Source: Hormiphora californensis
Lineage: Eukaryota; Ctenophora; Tentaculata; Cydippida; Pleurobrachiidae
Assembly: GCA_020137815.1 (NCBI GenBank)
Contig: CM035361.1
Location: 3,672,413 to 3,736,412, forward strand
Length of the DNA: 64,000 nucleotides
Reading direction: 5' to 3'
The position numbers and the translations under genes were made by a program. A model generated the notes under the pieces. The model had not been told where the DNA came from and did no database searches. It saw only the letters and a program-made list of their open reading frames with translations. Within the stretch, counting starts at the first letter, position 1. Every line of letters begins with the position of its first letter. Shown here in pieces: positions 47,401 through 60,500 of this stretch.

Positions 47401-49789
47401 TAAAAAAAAAAAAAAATTAAAAAAAAAAGCCCGGGGGGGGGGAAAAAAAACAACCTTGGGGGGTGGGGAAAAACCCTCCTTTTTTTTCCCCCTTCCTTTT
47501 CTTTTCCCTTCCCTCCTCTCCTCTCCCCTCTCTTTTTTTCCCCTTTCAAGCTCTTTTTCCTTTTTTTCTCTTTTTTCTTTCCCATCAGATTATCTTTCCT
47601 CAAGGCCCTTGTTTTTTTAATTCTTCTTTTCCCCGTGCCACCAGTCCCGGTGAAGGTTTGAGGAGGGGGGGGGGGTTTGAGGGCGTTAACCCATTATCAA
47701 TACCCATTATAAGTAAAATTCCCCAAAAAACTAAAAAAAAAAAAAAAATATTTTTTCTTGGGTTAATTGGGGCCAAAAACCCAGGTTAACTTTCCCCCTT
47801 CTTTTTTCCTCGGATCCGCCCCCAAAATCCCCGGTAGGTTTAAAAGGGGGGAGTGGGTGTTCGAGGGGCCCTAAATTTAAACCAAAACCCAAACCAAAAA
47901 CAGTAAAGTCTCCTTAAAAAATCTCTCGGATCCCTCCCGATCTCTATTTTCCTGGTTTCTCGGGTCTTTTCTAAAACAAGGCTGTTAAAAGTGATTTGAT
48001 AAGTGAAAAACGGGCATGTTTTTACGGGGTTTTGGGGTGCCAAAGTGGGGGTTTTTGTTACTTTACTTTACAAGTGGCGCGGTTTTCCGGTTTTACTTTC
48101 CCTTTTAAAATGGCGCGGTGCCGTGTTACCCCTTTTTTTTACAAGTGGCGTGGTTTCGTGTTTACTTTACTTTTCAAGGGGGGCGGTTTCCCGTGTTAAC
48201 CTTTTCTTTACAGTGGGGCTTTTGCCGTGTTACTTTACTTTTTTAAAATGGGCGGTTTCCCCCATTACTTTACTTTTTCAAGTGGCGCGGGGCCGTGTAC
48301 TTTAATTTAAAAAGGGGGCGCGGTTTGGGTGGGGTTTCTTTTTACTTTACAAGTGGGCCGCAGGGCCTGTTATTATTTCTTTAACAAGGGCGGGGCGAAG
48401 GGGGGATTCCCCCCATTTTAAAAGGGTAAAGGGGGGCCCCGGGGAAAGGGGCCCCGGGGGGGTGGGGGTTAAAATTTAACTTTACAAGGGGGGTTTAAAC
48501 CTTAAGGGGGGGAGAAAGGGGGGGACCCCAAACCCAAAAAGCCCGGGGAACCTGGAGGGGTTTCCCTGTTCTTTTTTTTCTTTTTCCAAACCCCCTTTTT
48601 TCCCGGGGCCGGGGGTTATTTAATTACAAAGGGGGCAACGGGGCCTTTTTTACTTTTTTTAAAAGTGGGCGGGGGGTGCCGTGTTTCTTTAATTTTCAAA
48701 GTGGGGGTGCCCTGTTACTTTACTTTTCAAGTGGCGCGGTTGCCGTGTTTTAAATTTTCTTTACAAAATGGGCGGTGGGCCCAGTTAGCCCAAACTGTTT
48801 TATTTTGAGAAATTTGGGAAAAGGGGGCCCCTCCCCCCCACTAACCCCCCCACAATTGAAAAATTCCTTTATTTTTTAATTATTTTATTTTTTGGGTTTT
48901 TTTTTAAATGGGTAAATCCCCCTTTTAAAAAAAGGGAATAATGGGGGAAAGGGTTTTCCTCAAGGGAAAGAAAAAAGGAAGGAAAAAGAAGGAAGGGGAA
49001 ATCCGGGGGGTTTTTTGGGAAGGGACCTTAACAGACGGGGAAAATAATACTTTGGGGAAAAAGGGGAAAAGAAGGGGAAGGAGGGGGGAAAAAGGGGGAA
49101 AAAAATGAAAAGGATAATCAATGCCTTGAAGGGGGAAATATTAGGGAAAAGGTTTAGATTAAAGTACCCCTTTTTCCCCAAAGCCTTTTTGGGGAACAAT
49201 TTTTGCTCCGATTTTTTGAAACCCAATTTTAAAAAAGACGGAAACAAAATAGCGGGAAAAAAGGGGAAAAACCCCCCAATTCCCCCAAAACAACAAGCCC
49301 CAGGATGCAAAAATTCCCCCCGCCCTGGGAATGAGGGCCGCGGGTAAAAAATTTTCCCATTTTTCCCCCCCAAACCAACCCCCCCTTTTCCCGGAAATAA
49401 AAAATTGCACCCCGGCCGGTGGGGAGGCATAAAGAAGATGAAAAGGAGAAGAGGGCCCCAAAAGGGGAAGTGCACCTCGAAAAGGAAAACGAGAGGGGAA
49501 GGGAAAACCCCCCCGGGTAAGGGCAACCTGAGGGGAAAAACGGGCCCAAAAGGGGTTGGGAAAACCAAAAAGGGGGAAAAAAAAATTTGGGGAAAGGAAA
49601 GAGAAAAGGGGAAGAAGGGGAAGAAGGGGAAGGGGAGACGAAAGGGAAAGGGTTTGGGTTTTGGTGCGAATTCCCGGGAAGAAACGATGGGGAAAAAAAC
49701 CCTTAATTAACCCCCCCCCCAAAAGTTCCGTGGAATTTAAAAAAGGGGTTGGGAAAGGGCCCAATTTTGCCAAATTTTCGGGCATCGCA

Positions 49790-51400
49790 CTATAGAACGC
49801 ATTACCCACCCTACATAGACGATTATAAACGCATTATAAAAAGAAAGAGACGGCAAATTTTAGACACACGAAATTTGACGCCCCCAATTTTGTAAGGCAC
49901 ATAGGGCGCCCTATAAAAGAAGTTAAAAAAGAAAATAAACGATTTATAGAAGCGAAAAAGATTGCCCCTTAAGGCCCCATTAAAAACCCCCAAAAACAAA
50001 TTTATAGAAGCACCCATAGACGCATTTTAGGGCTGCTATAGCAGCACCATAAAAAATTTCATAGAACCCCTTTTAGAAGCAGGGTTTAAAGCATTTTAGA
50101 AGCAAAAAACGCTTTTTATAGACCCCCGGTCTAAAAAAACGTGCCCTTTTTAAAAAAAGCCCCCTTTTTGAAGTAATCCCGGCTTTCAGGGCGAAAAATT
50201 TGAGGCGCAGTTGGGCCCAAATATTAAAAGGCATTTTTTTTGCATTAAAAGGAAGGCCAAAAAGGATGAACGATTATAGACGCATTTTAGACGCATGTGT
50301 TTCGAAATCGATAAAGACGCAAATAAAAGGAAAAAAAGAAAAGGGGGAGGGGGGAAAGAGAGGGCGACGGAGGGGCGGGGTCGGGGGAAGGGGAAGGGGG
50401 GGGAAAGGGAGGGGGACTGAGGGAGGGGGGAAATGGACAGGAAAAAAGAGGGGTAAAGGGCCTTTAGAAAAGAAGGGGGCAAGTAAGATGGCAAAAGGAG
50501 TAAGATGGAAAAATGTGAATAGGGAAGGAGTGGACATAAAAAAGAGTGAGACCCAAAAAGGGCAGAGAGGGAAAAAAAAATGGACAGGAAAACGGAAAGG
50601 ACAAAAACACGCCTTACTATCGCCCCCCTTGTCTCATTTTTTTTCCTTTTTTCCATATTCCCTCCTCTCCATTTTTAATTTCCCCTTTTTGTTCTCAACT
50701 TTGTCCAGGCTTTGGGGGGGAAAAGGGTTTTCCATCCCCGGCCCCTTTCCTTTTTTCGGGCCTCAAAAAAAAAAAATCCCCCAATCCCCTCCCTCCTAAC
50801 CTTTCTCCCTCTTCCCCTTTTTTTAATTTCGTTATATTGGGGTTTTTTCGTTTCGGGGGAATTTGGGCTATAATGCGTCAAATGGTTTTATTTTAAGCTT
50901 CCTTTTTTATGCCGGGCAAAAAAGCGTTTATAGGGGGGGCCCCCAAATTTCCATCAAATTTTTGGCAGGTGCCCTCCCGGGGTTTGTCTATAGTGCTTCT
51001 TTAAAAAAAAAAACCCCGTTTTTTTTTTAGACGCGGCGTCTATAAAAAGGGGATTTGCCCTCTATAAGTTCTATCCCTGGTTATTTTTGGGGGTTTTGAG
51101 CGTTTATTGGTTTTTTACTTTTAGTCAGTTATAATGCGTTATAGGGCGGGGTTGGGTTAAGGGGAGGGTTTGGGGGGGGGGAAATAGGTTTCGGCCCTAT
51201 AATAAGGGGAATATACTGCGTGGGGTCTTAAAAAAAAATTCGTTTATATTGCCCGTTTTTAAAGGGTTATATTTCGGGCTAATGGTTTCTTCCCAAATTG
51301 CGTCTAAAATTGCGTGCTTCCCATAAGCGTCTTAAAGGTTTATAATGCGGGTTTATAATTTGGTTTTATGTACGTGGGTTTTGCGTCTTGTGGATGCCCG
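49790..51400. repeat. Inverted arrays of TATAGACGCATT-like words
   Basis: The left side (about 49790-50330) repeats CATTTTAGACGC / ATTATAGACGC-type words. The right side (about 50870-51400) carries their complements (GCGTCTAAAAT, TTATAATGCG). The middle is purine-rich then pyrimidine-rich. The sequence is poor, so exact arms cannot be drawn. Confidence 0.5.
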
Positions 51401-52369
51401 CAAATGCCCAAAAATTTCCGAGTTAATTTTTACGCAGTGGGTACAGAGGTTTAATTAACGAAATTTAAAGGGAGGGAATACGCAATTTTTTTGGGAAAGT
51501 TTTTTAAAAAAAAACCGGGAAGGGGGAAACTAGAATTTTAATACGCCGTGTAAAAAAAATTTGGGTAAGGGGGGGAAAAAGAAGGGGCACAAGAATTTTG
51601 GGGGGAGAGTAGGGAGGAGAGAGAAAAAGAGAGAGGAGGAGGAGAAGGGGGAGAGAAAAGAGAGAGGGGAGAAAAGAGGGGGAGAGAGGGGAGAAGGGGG
51701 AAAAAGAAAAAGGATCAAAAAGAGAGGAGGAGAGAAGAGAGGAGAGAGGAAGAAGAGAGAGAAGAAAATGGAGGAAAAGAGAGAGAGAGAGAGAGAGAGA
51801 TAGGAGAGAGGAGAAACGAGAGGAGAGAGAGAGCCGGGGGAGGAGAGAGAGAGAGAGAGGGGAGGGGAAAAAGAGAGGAGGAGCGGGGAAAAAGACCGGG
51901 GGAAGAAGAAAAGCGGGGGATGCGAGAGAGGAGCTCTCCAAAAAGGGACGGGGCTTTCCTCCTTCCGATTTGTCCCAGGCCTTAGGATTTTCTGCCAATG
52001 CTTTAAAGCTCCTCTCTTTTTCAAGCTTTCTTCCAATCTTTCCCCAAGGGGAAATAATTTTTCTCCTTCGTCCCTTTTTCTCTCTCTCGCTCTCTTTTCC
52101 CCTCTCTCCTTTTCTCTCCCCCATCTTAAAACTCATCCTCCCCCTAAACCTTCTCATACCTTTCCTTTTTTTTAAATTTAAAACGCAGTGATAGACAAAG
52201 GGCAAAAATTATGGTTATACATTTTTTGGAAAATTTAAACAATTTTTTCTGCACCTTTTAATTTAAAGGAGATAGAGATTTGAGATAGAATAGAGATAGA
52301 AAAAAGGGTTAGAGAGAGGGGGTTTGTAAGGGGATAGAGTAGAGATAGATACCTGTATTAACAGTGAAA

Positions 52370-55100
52370 CCTTGAAAGTATAGAGTTCATGTGTTGCCAC
52401 GATTGATTATTAGCTCATCTTCAGTAAACTTCCTCTTGTTCATACTTTGTGAGCGTGGTGACAACCGTATGTGTCAGGCGACTCCTTAAAACCTAACAAA
52501 TTGTTTGGGAAGCGTTATTGTCTATGAGTATATATATACGGTTTATATATAAACATTGCTCTATCTAATTGCTGTCAGTCCCCAATTAGTGGTCCTTGTT
52601 ATTAATGGGGGATGATGGTCTGTAGGGGGGATATGAATGCCATTGTTCTTCAAAACAGTTAAATTATGAATAATATCTGTTCAACGACATACAAACATTC
52701 TCTCTCTATAGAGTAATAGTGATAGATGGATTATATGGTGTAGTATATATAGCGTTGTGCCTCATTAAACTTAGTGCATAAGTTTATGTGCGTTATACAG
52801 AGGGGAATATACTGGGCCTACTGTTATGTTCTAACCCTACGTTACCTCCTTACCATTCGTTTAAGAGAAAACCCTCTAATTTAGGTTTCAGATAATATAG
52901 ATTAGGACGGCCCCTTTACTGAAAGTTTAGCACCTCGGTACGGAGTGGCTTAGGGCTTAGAATCGAAGATTATAAGCACCGCATGCTTGTCCAGTGATTG
53001 GGAAAGATCTATAGACTATACCCTTTGACTTTTGAATTTACTTAATAATCAAACATTGGTATATTATTCTCGGACTATCGCTTTGATAACAGTATTGTTC
53101 GGCAACATTAGCGGAAGAATAAATTTACACCTTCAAGAAGGATAGCCCTTTGCGACATTTCACAGTTCAATTTTCACCTCTGTCTGTTCCAGTTCACTAT
53201 AATAATAAGTGTAATGAAAGGCTCAAGAAATACCACCTCTGTCACCTCTACTAATGGAGGCTCTGTACACAAATCAATGCATCGTGATAATGCAAACAGC
53301 ATCGGAGCAATTTTCAATGCAAATTAACACCCAGAGGTATTGTTCATATTTTGTGGTTCAGCTTCTCTCTGCCACTTGAATGTGTTAGTACTACGTGTCG
53401 CTATAGGACTCTACGTTAATTATTTTACCGTTAATTGGCTGAGAACCTGGAATTTGTTACATCAGGCTAACTATCTATACCCCCTCTATCCATTACACCT
53501 CTATGTCTGCAGCTCCCTCTTGCCATAATGTATCTCCCTAGTCCCTCTACTATTATACCTCTCTAGCCCTGTATCTCTCTCTCTCTCTCTCTCTCTGTCA
53601 GTATCTCCTACTGTGGCACTGTACCTGTAACTCTTCTGTTTTTTCTCTCTAACGCACCGGTATATAATTATGGAATTACGTATTCGATACTACCTATACC
53701 CTTGGTTGATATATCCGGACTACGTTGTAGTCTGCGTTGGATAGTATTTGTAGGGTTTCGGTACATCGTTAATCAAGTCTATCGAGAATCGAGATCCTTC
53801 AATGGCAATTCTACTCAAATATTTGACCTTTTATAAATTCACGGCATGGCGTGCACGCGTGTGGGACAGTTTTGGTTGACTGATTATATATCAAGCTGGT
53901 TGATATATCAACTGGACCTCAATCAATAATGTCCATCTAGGGCCTAATATTTATTATATATTAATGATATCTTACCATTGGTTGATGGTAGAGAATGAAT
54001 ACATATATTCATTGTCGATTGTGTAGTGTCTGATATAATGCATATTTTGATTTAATGCATTATAATATTATATATTATTTGAATATCATATTATAATGTA
54101 TATTATCATAAAGTATCTCGACGTTGGTTGTTTGGTAATGATATAGGCTTGTCTGCCATTGATCTCTATATCATTGTACACAAGGGTGGGGAGAGGTTTT
54201 CCGGACCAAATGCAACAATGAAACCGTGAATATTTTGATTTTAAACTTTTTGTAAAGTTGTACAAACTCTCGCGGTTTCAGCGGTTTCAGATATAATGAT
54301 CTTTCAAGCACGCATAGTGAATGTAGAATGTAGTTTCTTGCTAGGAAGCTATAGTTATTTATTTCTCCCAAGTTTTATATTATATTTGAATTCAGAACCA
54401 TAATTACATAGCGATTTAGCCCACATTTTGACAGACTGTTGTGGAAACCGGAAGTTTATCTGTAACACACTCTAGTACAAAAAGGAAAATATCAATTTAT
54501 TCTTCTACATACATAGATGATCATATCTTCTTTGTATCATACTTGCCTTGCCTGACACTTGCCTGACACTTGCCTGACACTTGCCTGACACTTGACAGTG
54601 TGTTCGTGCTACGTATAACTTAAAGTATGTACAATTTATCTATACCACGTATCTCAAAGTTCACTGTGTGTGTGTATATTTTCCACGATCCAAGAAATGT
54701 ACACGAAAAGCGCTGAACTGTGCAATTATTCGAGAGCTTGGAAAAGTTTAAATGTTTCTTTCTGAGTAAGCTATTCTTTCTCTCGCCTATTCCTTTTTTT
54801 AATTGTCTTAAATCTATGTATTAATATATATTTAGAGAGAGATCTTTCGGTATTGTATAACCGTCAGTTGATTCGTTTTGTTCATGGGCACGGACTTGTC
54901 ATAGACAAGTTTGATTTGAAAAAATGAATGAAAGTCCAAGTCAGGGCCCAAGAACGTTGCCCCACAATTCATTTAAGGCCCGGGGGGGTCGGGATCATCA
55001 ATCATTTTTCAAGAGATGCGTTGTAAAATGAAATTTGATTGGTTAGGGGAGCAAAGAAAGGGGTCCGTTAAAAATCTAGCTAATTGACTTGCTACCCAAT
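52370..55100. other. Clean AT-rich DNA with no supported gene
   Basis: No exon chain found. A short tandem repeat of CTTGCCTGACA (about four units) lies at 54547-54596, and a short CT run at about 53572-53596. Confidence 0.5.
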
Positions 55101-55104
55101 TAAC

Positions 55105-55362
55105 TCAGTTGATGGACTTAATGAACGATTTGTAGTCCATGTCTTTCAGGACACCAGTGCATGATAGTATTATGTAACAGTCTTCTTGGGTAGGACGTCT
55201 CTTGGTAGATTTGCCTTTTGTGTTGACCAGTGGACCCGGGGACCACCCGTACAGTTTAACGCAGTGATTAACATGTCTAATAATAGATATGCTCACTGAG
55301 CATTGCTCCGAGACGGGGCTGCTCAACGCGGGGATTAGCACATGGTACTCTTGATGGCCCAC
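55105..55362 (-). CDS. Possible short ORF or terminal exon, unrecognised
   Basis: The open frame (85 residues from its ATG) has mixed composition, unlike the repeat-derived frames around it: HVLIPALSSPVSEQCSVS, KLYGWSPGPLVNTKGKSTK, EDCYIILSCTGVLKDMD. It stays open about 21 bp upstream of the ATG before a stop. No neighbouring exon or known domain was identified. It could be a terminal exon, a relic of a mobile element, or chance. Confidence 0.25.
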   Translation of the reverse strand: MGHQEYHVLIPALSSPVSEQCSVSISIIRHVNHCVKLYGWSPGPLVNTKGKSTKRRPTQEDCYIILSCTGVLKDMDYKSFIKSIN

Positions 55363-55464
55363 ATGTAATGTTAGCCCAAATACTCACGATTCAGCTATGT
55401 ATAATGAGAGGCACGATCTATCTTCCATATTACACAATGGAACTGTTCATGCACATATTAGCCA

Positions 55465-57060
55465 AGAATGGGAGGAGAGAGAGATCCGGCCGCGAGACCC
55501 TCCGGACCGACTCGTGATAACGCCCTCCTAGACGATCCGAGCTTAGAGAGACGACGAGAGAAGACCTGTTGCATGGCGCGGAAAGATGGGTCGGCGCGAA
55601 GACCCGGAGGAGAGAGCTGGGGAGTCCTCAGGTCGGGGCGGGCATGGTGGAGAGGAGAGAGAGTGAGTGAGACGGGAGCGAGAGACGGAGGACGAGGCGG
55701 AGTTGGAAGGATCCGAGCGAGAGGAGAGACGAGGAGGAGAGAGCGGGGAGAGAAAGAGGACGAGAGTGGGAAGAGAGAGAGAGAGAGAGGAGAAGAGAGT
55801 GAAGAGAGAGCCCCACCCCGAGGATGAGAGGAGAGGGGGAGAGGAGGGAGAGAGCACAGCTAGGGGGGGCGCGAGAGCCCCGAAGAAGCCCCAGGGAGAG
55901 AGAAGCCAGAGGAGAAGCGGCTAGAGGCAGAGACCCCAGAGGAGATGGACCGCAAGAGAGAGCAGGAGACGTTCACCCACACCAAGAGGAAGGACTGGAG
56001 GCGAGCGGATGAAACTGAAAAGACGAGGACAAGATGATGACGTCCGAAGCCTGAGAGATGAGAGAGAGGCAGGAACGAAGAGAGAGGAGAGAGGAGGAGA
56101 GACCGATGAAGAGAGAGAGAGGAGAGAGATGAGAGACGAGGAGAGCGAGAAGAAGAGAAGGACGAAGGAGAGAGGACGGCAGAGAAGCGAGAGAAGGAAG
56201 AGAAAAACCGGAGAGTCGAGTCAGAGAAAAGAGAGAGACCGGAGGAGGAGAGAGAAGAGAGAGGAGAAGAAGAAGCAAAAGAGAGGGGAAAAAGAGAGAA
56301 GAGAGGAGAGAGGAAGAAAGAGAAAAGAAAAAAAAGAGAGAGAGAGAGAGAGAGAGAAAAGGGAAAAGAGAGCAGAAAAAAGGAGGGGAAGAGGGAGGAG
56401 AGAGAAAGAAGAGAGAAGAGAGAAAAAGGGAATATTTTAAGAAAAAAAGGGAAGTAAAACCTCCTAGGGGCCCCCCCTTTTTTCCTTATCTCTCCTTCTT
56501 TTCTCTCTCCTCTTCCCCCCTTCCTTTCTTCCTTTCCTTCCCATTCTTCTCCTTCCCTCTCTCTCTCTCCTCTTTTTCCTCTCTCCCCTTTCTCTCCCCT
56601 ATTTTTAAATCTCATCCTCCCTCTATCCTTCTCATACCTTTCCTTTTGTTAAATAATACGCAGTGATAGACAATTTGACAAAAATTTGGTTAACATGTTG
56701 GAATTGAAACAATTTTTCTGCACTGAATTTATGGAGATAGAGATAGAGATAGAATAGAGTAGAATAAAAGTAAAAAGTAGAGAAGAGAAAAGTGAGATAG
56801 AGAGGGAGGGGGATAGAGAGAGGGAGATAGAGATAGAGATAGATAAGAGATAGATATAGAGATAGTAAGAGAGGGAGATAGAGAGGGAGATAAGGGGGGA
56901 GAGGAGGTAAAGAGGAGGGAATAGAAAATAGAGAAGAGATAGAGATAGGATAGAGTAGAGATAGAGATAAAATATTGAGAGGGAGATAGAGAGGGAGATA
57001 GAGATAGAGATAGAGAGGGAGAGGGGAGATAGGAGGGAAGAGAGAGAGAAAAACCCCCAC
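55465..57060. repeat. GA-rich low-complexity tract and GAGATA array
   Basis: 55465-56440 is irregular GA-rich sequence; 56470-56640 is pyrimidine-rich; 56735-57050 is an array of GAGATA / GAGGGAGATA units. All long frames are Arg/Glu- or Ser/Leu-rich by-products. A degraded second copy occupies about 51500-52370. Confidence 0.85.
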
Positions 57061-57139
57061 TTTTTTCGGGTTGTAGCAACAATATCCAATTTTTTATCAC
57101 TGCGTATTTACATTCTAGTATTTACATTCTAGTTCTGGT

Positions 57140-57430
57140 AGGATATTACCAATGATTGCGTATTCGCTCTGCATTCACTGCGTATTCACTCTGTATTCAA
57201 TGCGTATTCACTCTGTATTCACTGCGTAAACAGTTCTGGTAGGATATCCCCAATGATTGCGTATTCACTCTGCATTCACTGCGTATCACTCTGGAACCAC
57301 TCTGCATTCACTCTGCATTCAACTCTGCATTTCGTCTGGCATTCACTCTGCATTCGCTCTGCATTCACTCTGCATTCACTCTGCATTCGCTCTGCATTCA
57401 CTCTGCATTCGCTCTGTATTCACTGCGTAA
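57140..57430. repeat. 11-12 bp minisatellite CACTCTGCATT
   Basis: About 20 diverged units alternating CACTCTGCATT, CACTGCGTATT and CGCTCTGCATT. It ends about 120 bp before the first module exon. Confidence 0.88.
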
Positions 57431-57552
57431 ACACTATCGATTTAAGGATATGGAGGATGCGGGTAGTACCTATAGTTCATAAAACATTAAAACGTGTTCT
57501 TTTGTTTTATCACACAGGCTCGTTCAATAAAATACAATGTTATACCCTTCAG

Positions 57553-60500
57553 ACTGGACAGCTGTAAAGCGGGATGATGTGAAGATACCCTGGGACCTGG
57601 AGGCAACACCTCTCCAAATAAAGACGGACTCTACACTTGGTAGTGATGAGTGGATCATTGTGTATATGTACGACAAGGACATCAACACTATCGTTAATGT
57701 GGGTGTCAAGTTCTCCTCCCCGATGAGGTATCAGATAGGCTACTGCGTCAGCGGCTACCCAGAGCTGCCAGTGGAACCCCCGGTAGAGGTGGATAAGATC
57801 TGGGCAATCACCAAAACAGAGACCGCCATCATCATCACATGCAACAATGTGGAGATACTGAACTACCTGTTCACAGATAGTTCATATAACAACTGTGTTA
57901 CCAAGTGGGGTGGTGACGTTGTGGAGCAGATCCTGTTTCACAGTGCAGGTGACACAGCATCTGACTTCTACAGAGCAGGTAAGGCCGGCCAGCTTCTAAA
58001 TGTCATGTGTAATTACACATTAATATACTTATTACTTATTATAGTACTGCCCAGCATTTCTGCACTAGGGTATATACACTATAGTATTTGATGCTTTGTA
58101 GGGAGTGTGATCTGGAGATCTCAGGTCTCAGTGAAAAATAGCCGTGCACTTGACCTGAGGTTCAGGCACAACTGTTCCCGGCCCCTTTGCCTCTGAATTG
58201 CAATGAACCCAAACCAATTAATATTTTCATTCAGCACCAGAGTGTCCTGCCTTTGCTGTTGAGGGATCAACACAAGGGAACTGGCCTGCCTCACCAATAG
58301 GGACAACTGCCACTATTAAATGTGCTTCCGCTCACGTCATGACGGGAAACGCCTCGCTGACATGTCAGGAGGACGAAACATGGTCAAGTGATTTTTTTTT
58401 TTTTTTTTTTTGGGGTCACTTAGCCACACGCTGAGCAAACCTCATACCACCCGGGTATGGGTAACTATGGCGCTAAGCTCCCCCCTTTCTCGATTTTGAT
58501 GAAATGGGGGGAACCTATGGCATCAGTCATAAAGTCTGTCGAGTTGGGATTGTTCTGGAACAAGGTAACGTTTTGCCTTTGAGAGAGTCTTGAGTTTGGT
58601 TTAGTCTGGAACAAGGTAACATTTTGCCTTTGAGAGTGTCTTGAGCCCAGTTTGTTCTGGAACAAGGTAACGTTTTGCCTTTGAGGGTGTCTTGAGTTTA
58701 GTTTGGTCTGGAACAAGGTAACATTTTGCCTCTGCGTGTAACTTGGAGTTGGTCTGGATCGAGGTAACGTTTTGCCTTTGCGAGTGGGTCTGTTGGTGGC
58801 GCTATAGCTAGCTAAAAAACAGTAAATAAAAATATAAATCAAATCTCTCAATCGCCACATCCACTTTTCAAACCCAATGCTACATAATATCATTTAAAAT
58901 GTGTACACAATAGATGGACAGACAATACGGACAGATTGAACTTACAGCATTTTGATGCATGATTGGTACCGTGATGTTGTTGATGATGAGATGAGTGGTG
59001 TGTCCACTGTCCATTTTCAGTTGAGATAGAGATAAACGAATACGATCAAACACAAATATGGGGTGAGACAGATTGTGACACCACTAGAATGTATAATGTT
59101 CTAGAAGACAATGCGGACGGGACAGATAAGAACATTTGTTAATTGTTACACGCGATAAGCGACTTAGTGCACCAGAACACAAGGATTGTCTCTGTAGTGT
59201 GGTGTTTAGAAATGTCCGCTATATTGGGAGAGGTGGGTGGGGGAGGGTGGGTGGGGGTGGGGCGGGGGGTAATATTGGACAATAATGTAGCTGTAATTTA
59301 ATAATGAGACCAGGCAAGGCTCGAGAGACAGTTCAGTGGTAACTGGGAGGTCATGTGTGATGGAAATGAGAACTAGAGACAGATTTGAGTTGCATTTTAT
59401 TGATGAAAATAGCCCTTTTTGGTGTCTGAGACAAGCAAAAGTGAAACGAAATGCAACGTGACGAACCATGGTCAAGTGATGTACCGCAGTGTGATAAAAT
59501 TGGTAAGTGTAATTTATGAACGCAGCCACTAATATTGAGGTAGCGAATGTGAGATCAGCCCCGGCTGTCTGGCGCAGCGACCCCACCTGAAAATCAAATG
59601 GGGTATGCGCGCCGCAACCCCATCTGAGAATCAAATGGGGTATGGCGCCGCAACCCCATCTAAGAATCAAATGGGGTATGCGCGCCGCAACCCCATCTGA
59701 GAATCAAATGGGGTATGGCGCCGCAACCCCATCTGAGAATCAAATGGGGTATGGCGCCGCAACCCCATCTGAGAATCAAATGGGGTATGCGCGCCGCAAC
59801 CCCATCTGAGAATCAAATGGGGTATGCGCACCGCAACCCCATCTGAGAATCAAATGGGGCCGTATGCGCGCCGCAACCCCATCTGAGAATCAAATGGGGT
59901 ATGCGCACCGCAACCCCATCTGAGAATCAAATGGGGTATGCGCGCCGCAACCCCATCTGAGCATCAAATGGGGTATGCGCGCCGCAACCCCATCTGAGAA
60001 TCAAATGGGGTATGCGCGCCGCCATACAGGCCCCAGGGCACGTGTCAGTGTAGTGTCGATGTGGGATAAATGTATTTTTGTTAGTTTACTTTTAGTGGTT
60101 ACTATATTTATTGTATTTCAGACTGGACAGCTGTAGAGCGGCCGGGTGTGAAGATACCCTGGGACCTGGTCGAGGTAACACCTGTCCAGATAAAGACGGA
60201 TTCTACAGTGGGCAGTAATGAGCAGATCTATTTGTACATACATAATAAGGGCGGCTATTTCATCGGTAGTTTGGGTGTGATGTTCTCCTCCCCAATGCAG
60301 TATAGTATAGCCTACTGCACCAGCGACTGGCCAAACTGGCCAAACTGGCCAGTTCAACCCCCGGTTGAGGTGGATAAGATCTGGACGTTCACCGAAACAG
60401 AGACCGCCCTCATCATCACATGTAATAATGTGGAGGTGGTGAACTACCTGTTCGCAAATAGTTCAGATGACCGCTGTGTTACCAACTGGGGTAATGATAT

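Larger units (their letters stand above)
37800..52330. other. Low-quality sequence containing second copies of neighbouring loci
   Basis: Homopolymers are inflated throughout (runs of G, C, A or T of 6-20). Known exons in here carry frame-breaking indels, and long frames are Gly-, Phe-, Pro- or Lys-rich nonsense. A cleaner patch lies at about 41290-41980. Alignable parts match clean sequence elsewhere: 39930-41090 with 57470-60140, 42225-43500 with 34100-36010, 43500-43990 with 38200-38600, 47640-48960 with 38830-39720, and 51500-52370 with about 55900-56760. I annotate no genes from it. Confidence 0.88.

Noticed and set aside
43410-49809. Many Gly-, Lys- or Pro-rich frames
   Set aside because: They come from inflated G, A and C runs in low-quality sequence; where a clean counterpart exists the frame does not match.
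59580-60022. CRISPR-like look of a regular 37-bp array
   Set aside because: Units are contiguous with no distinct spacers, and the setting is a spliced eukaryotic gene. It is a minisatellite.
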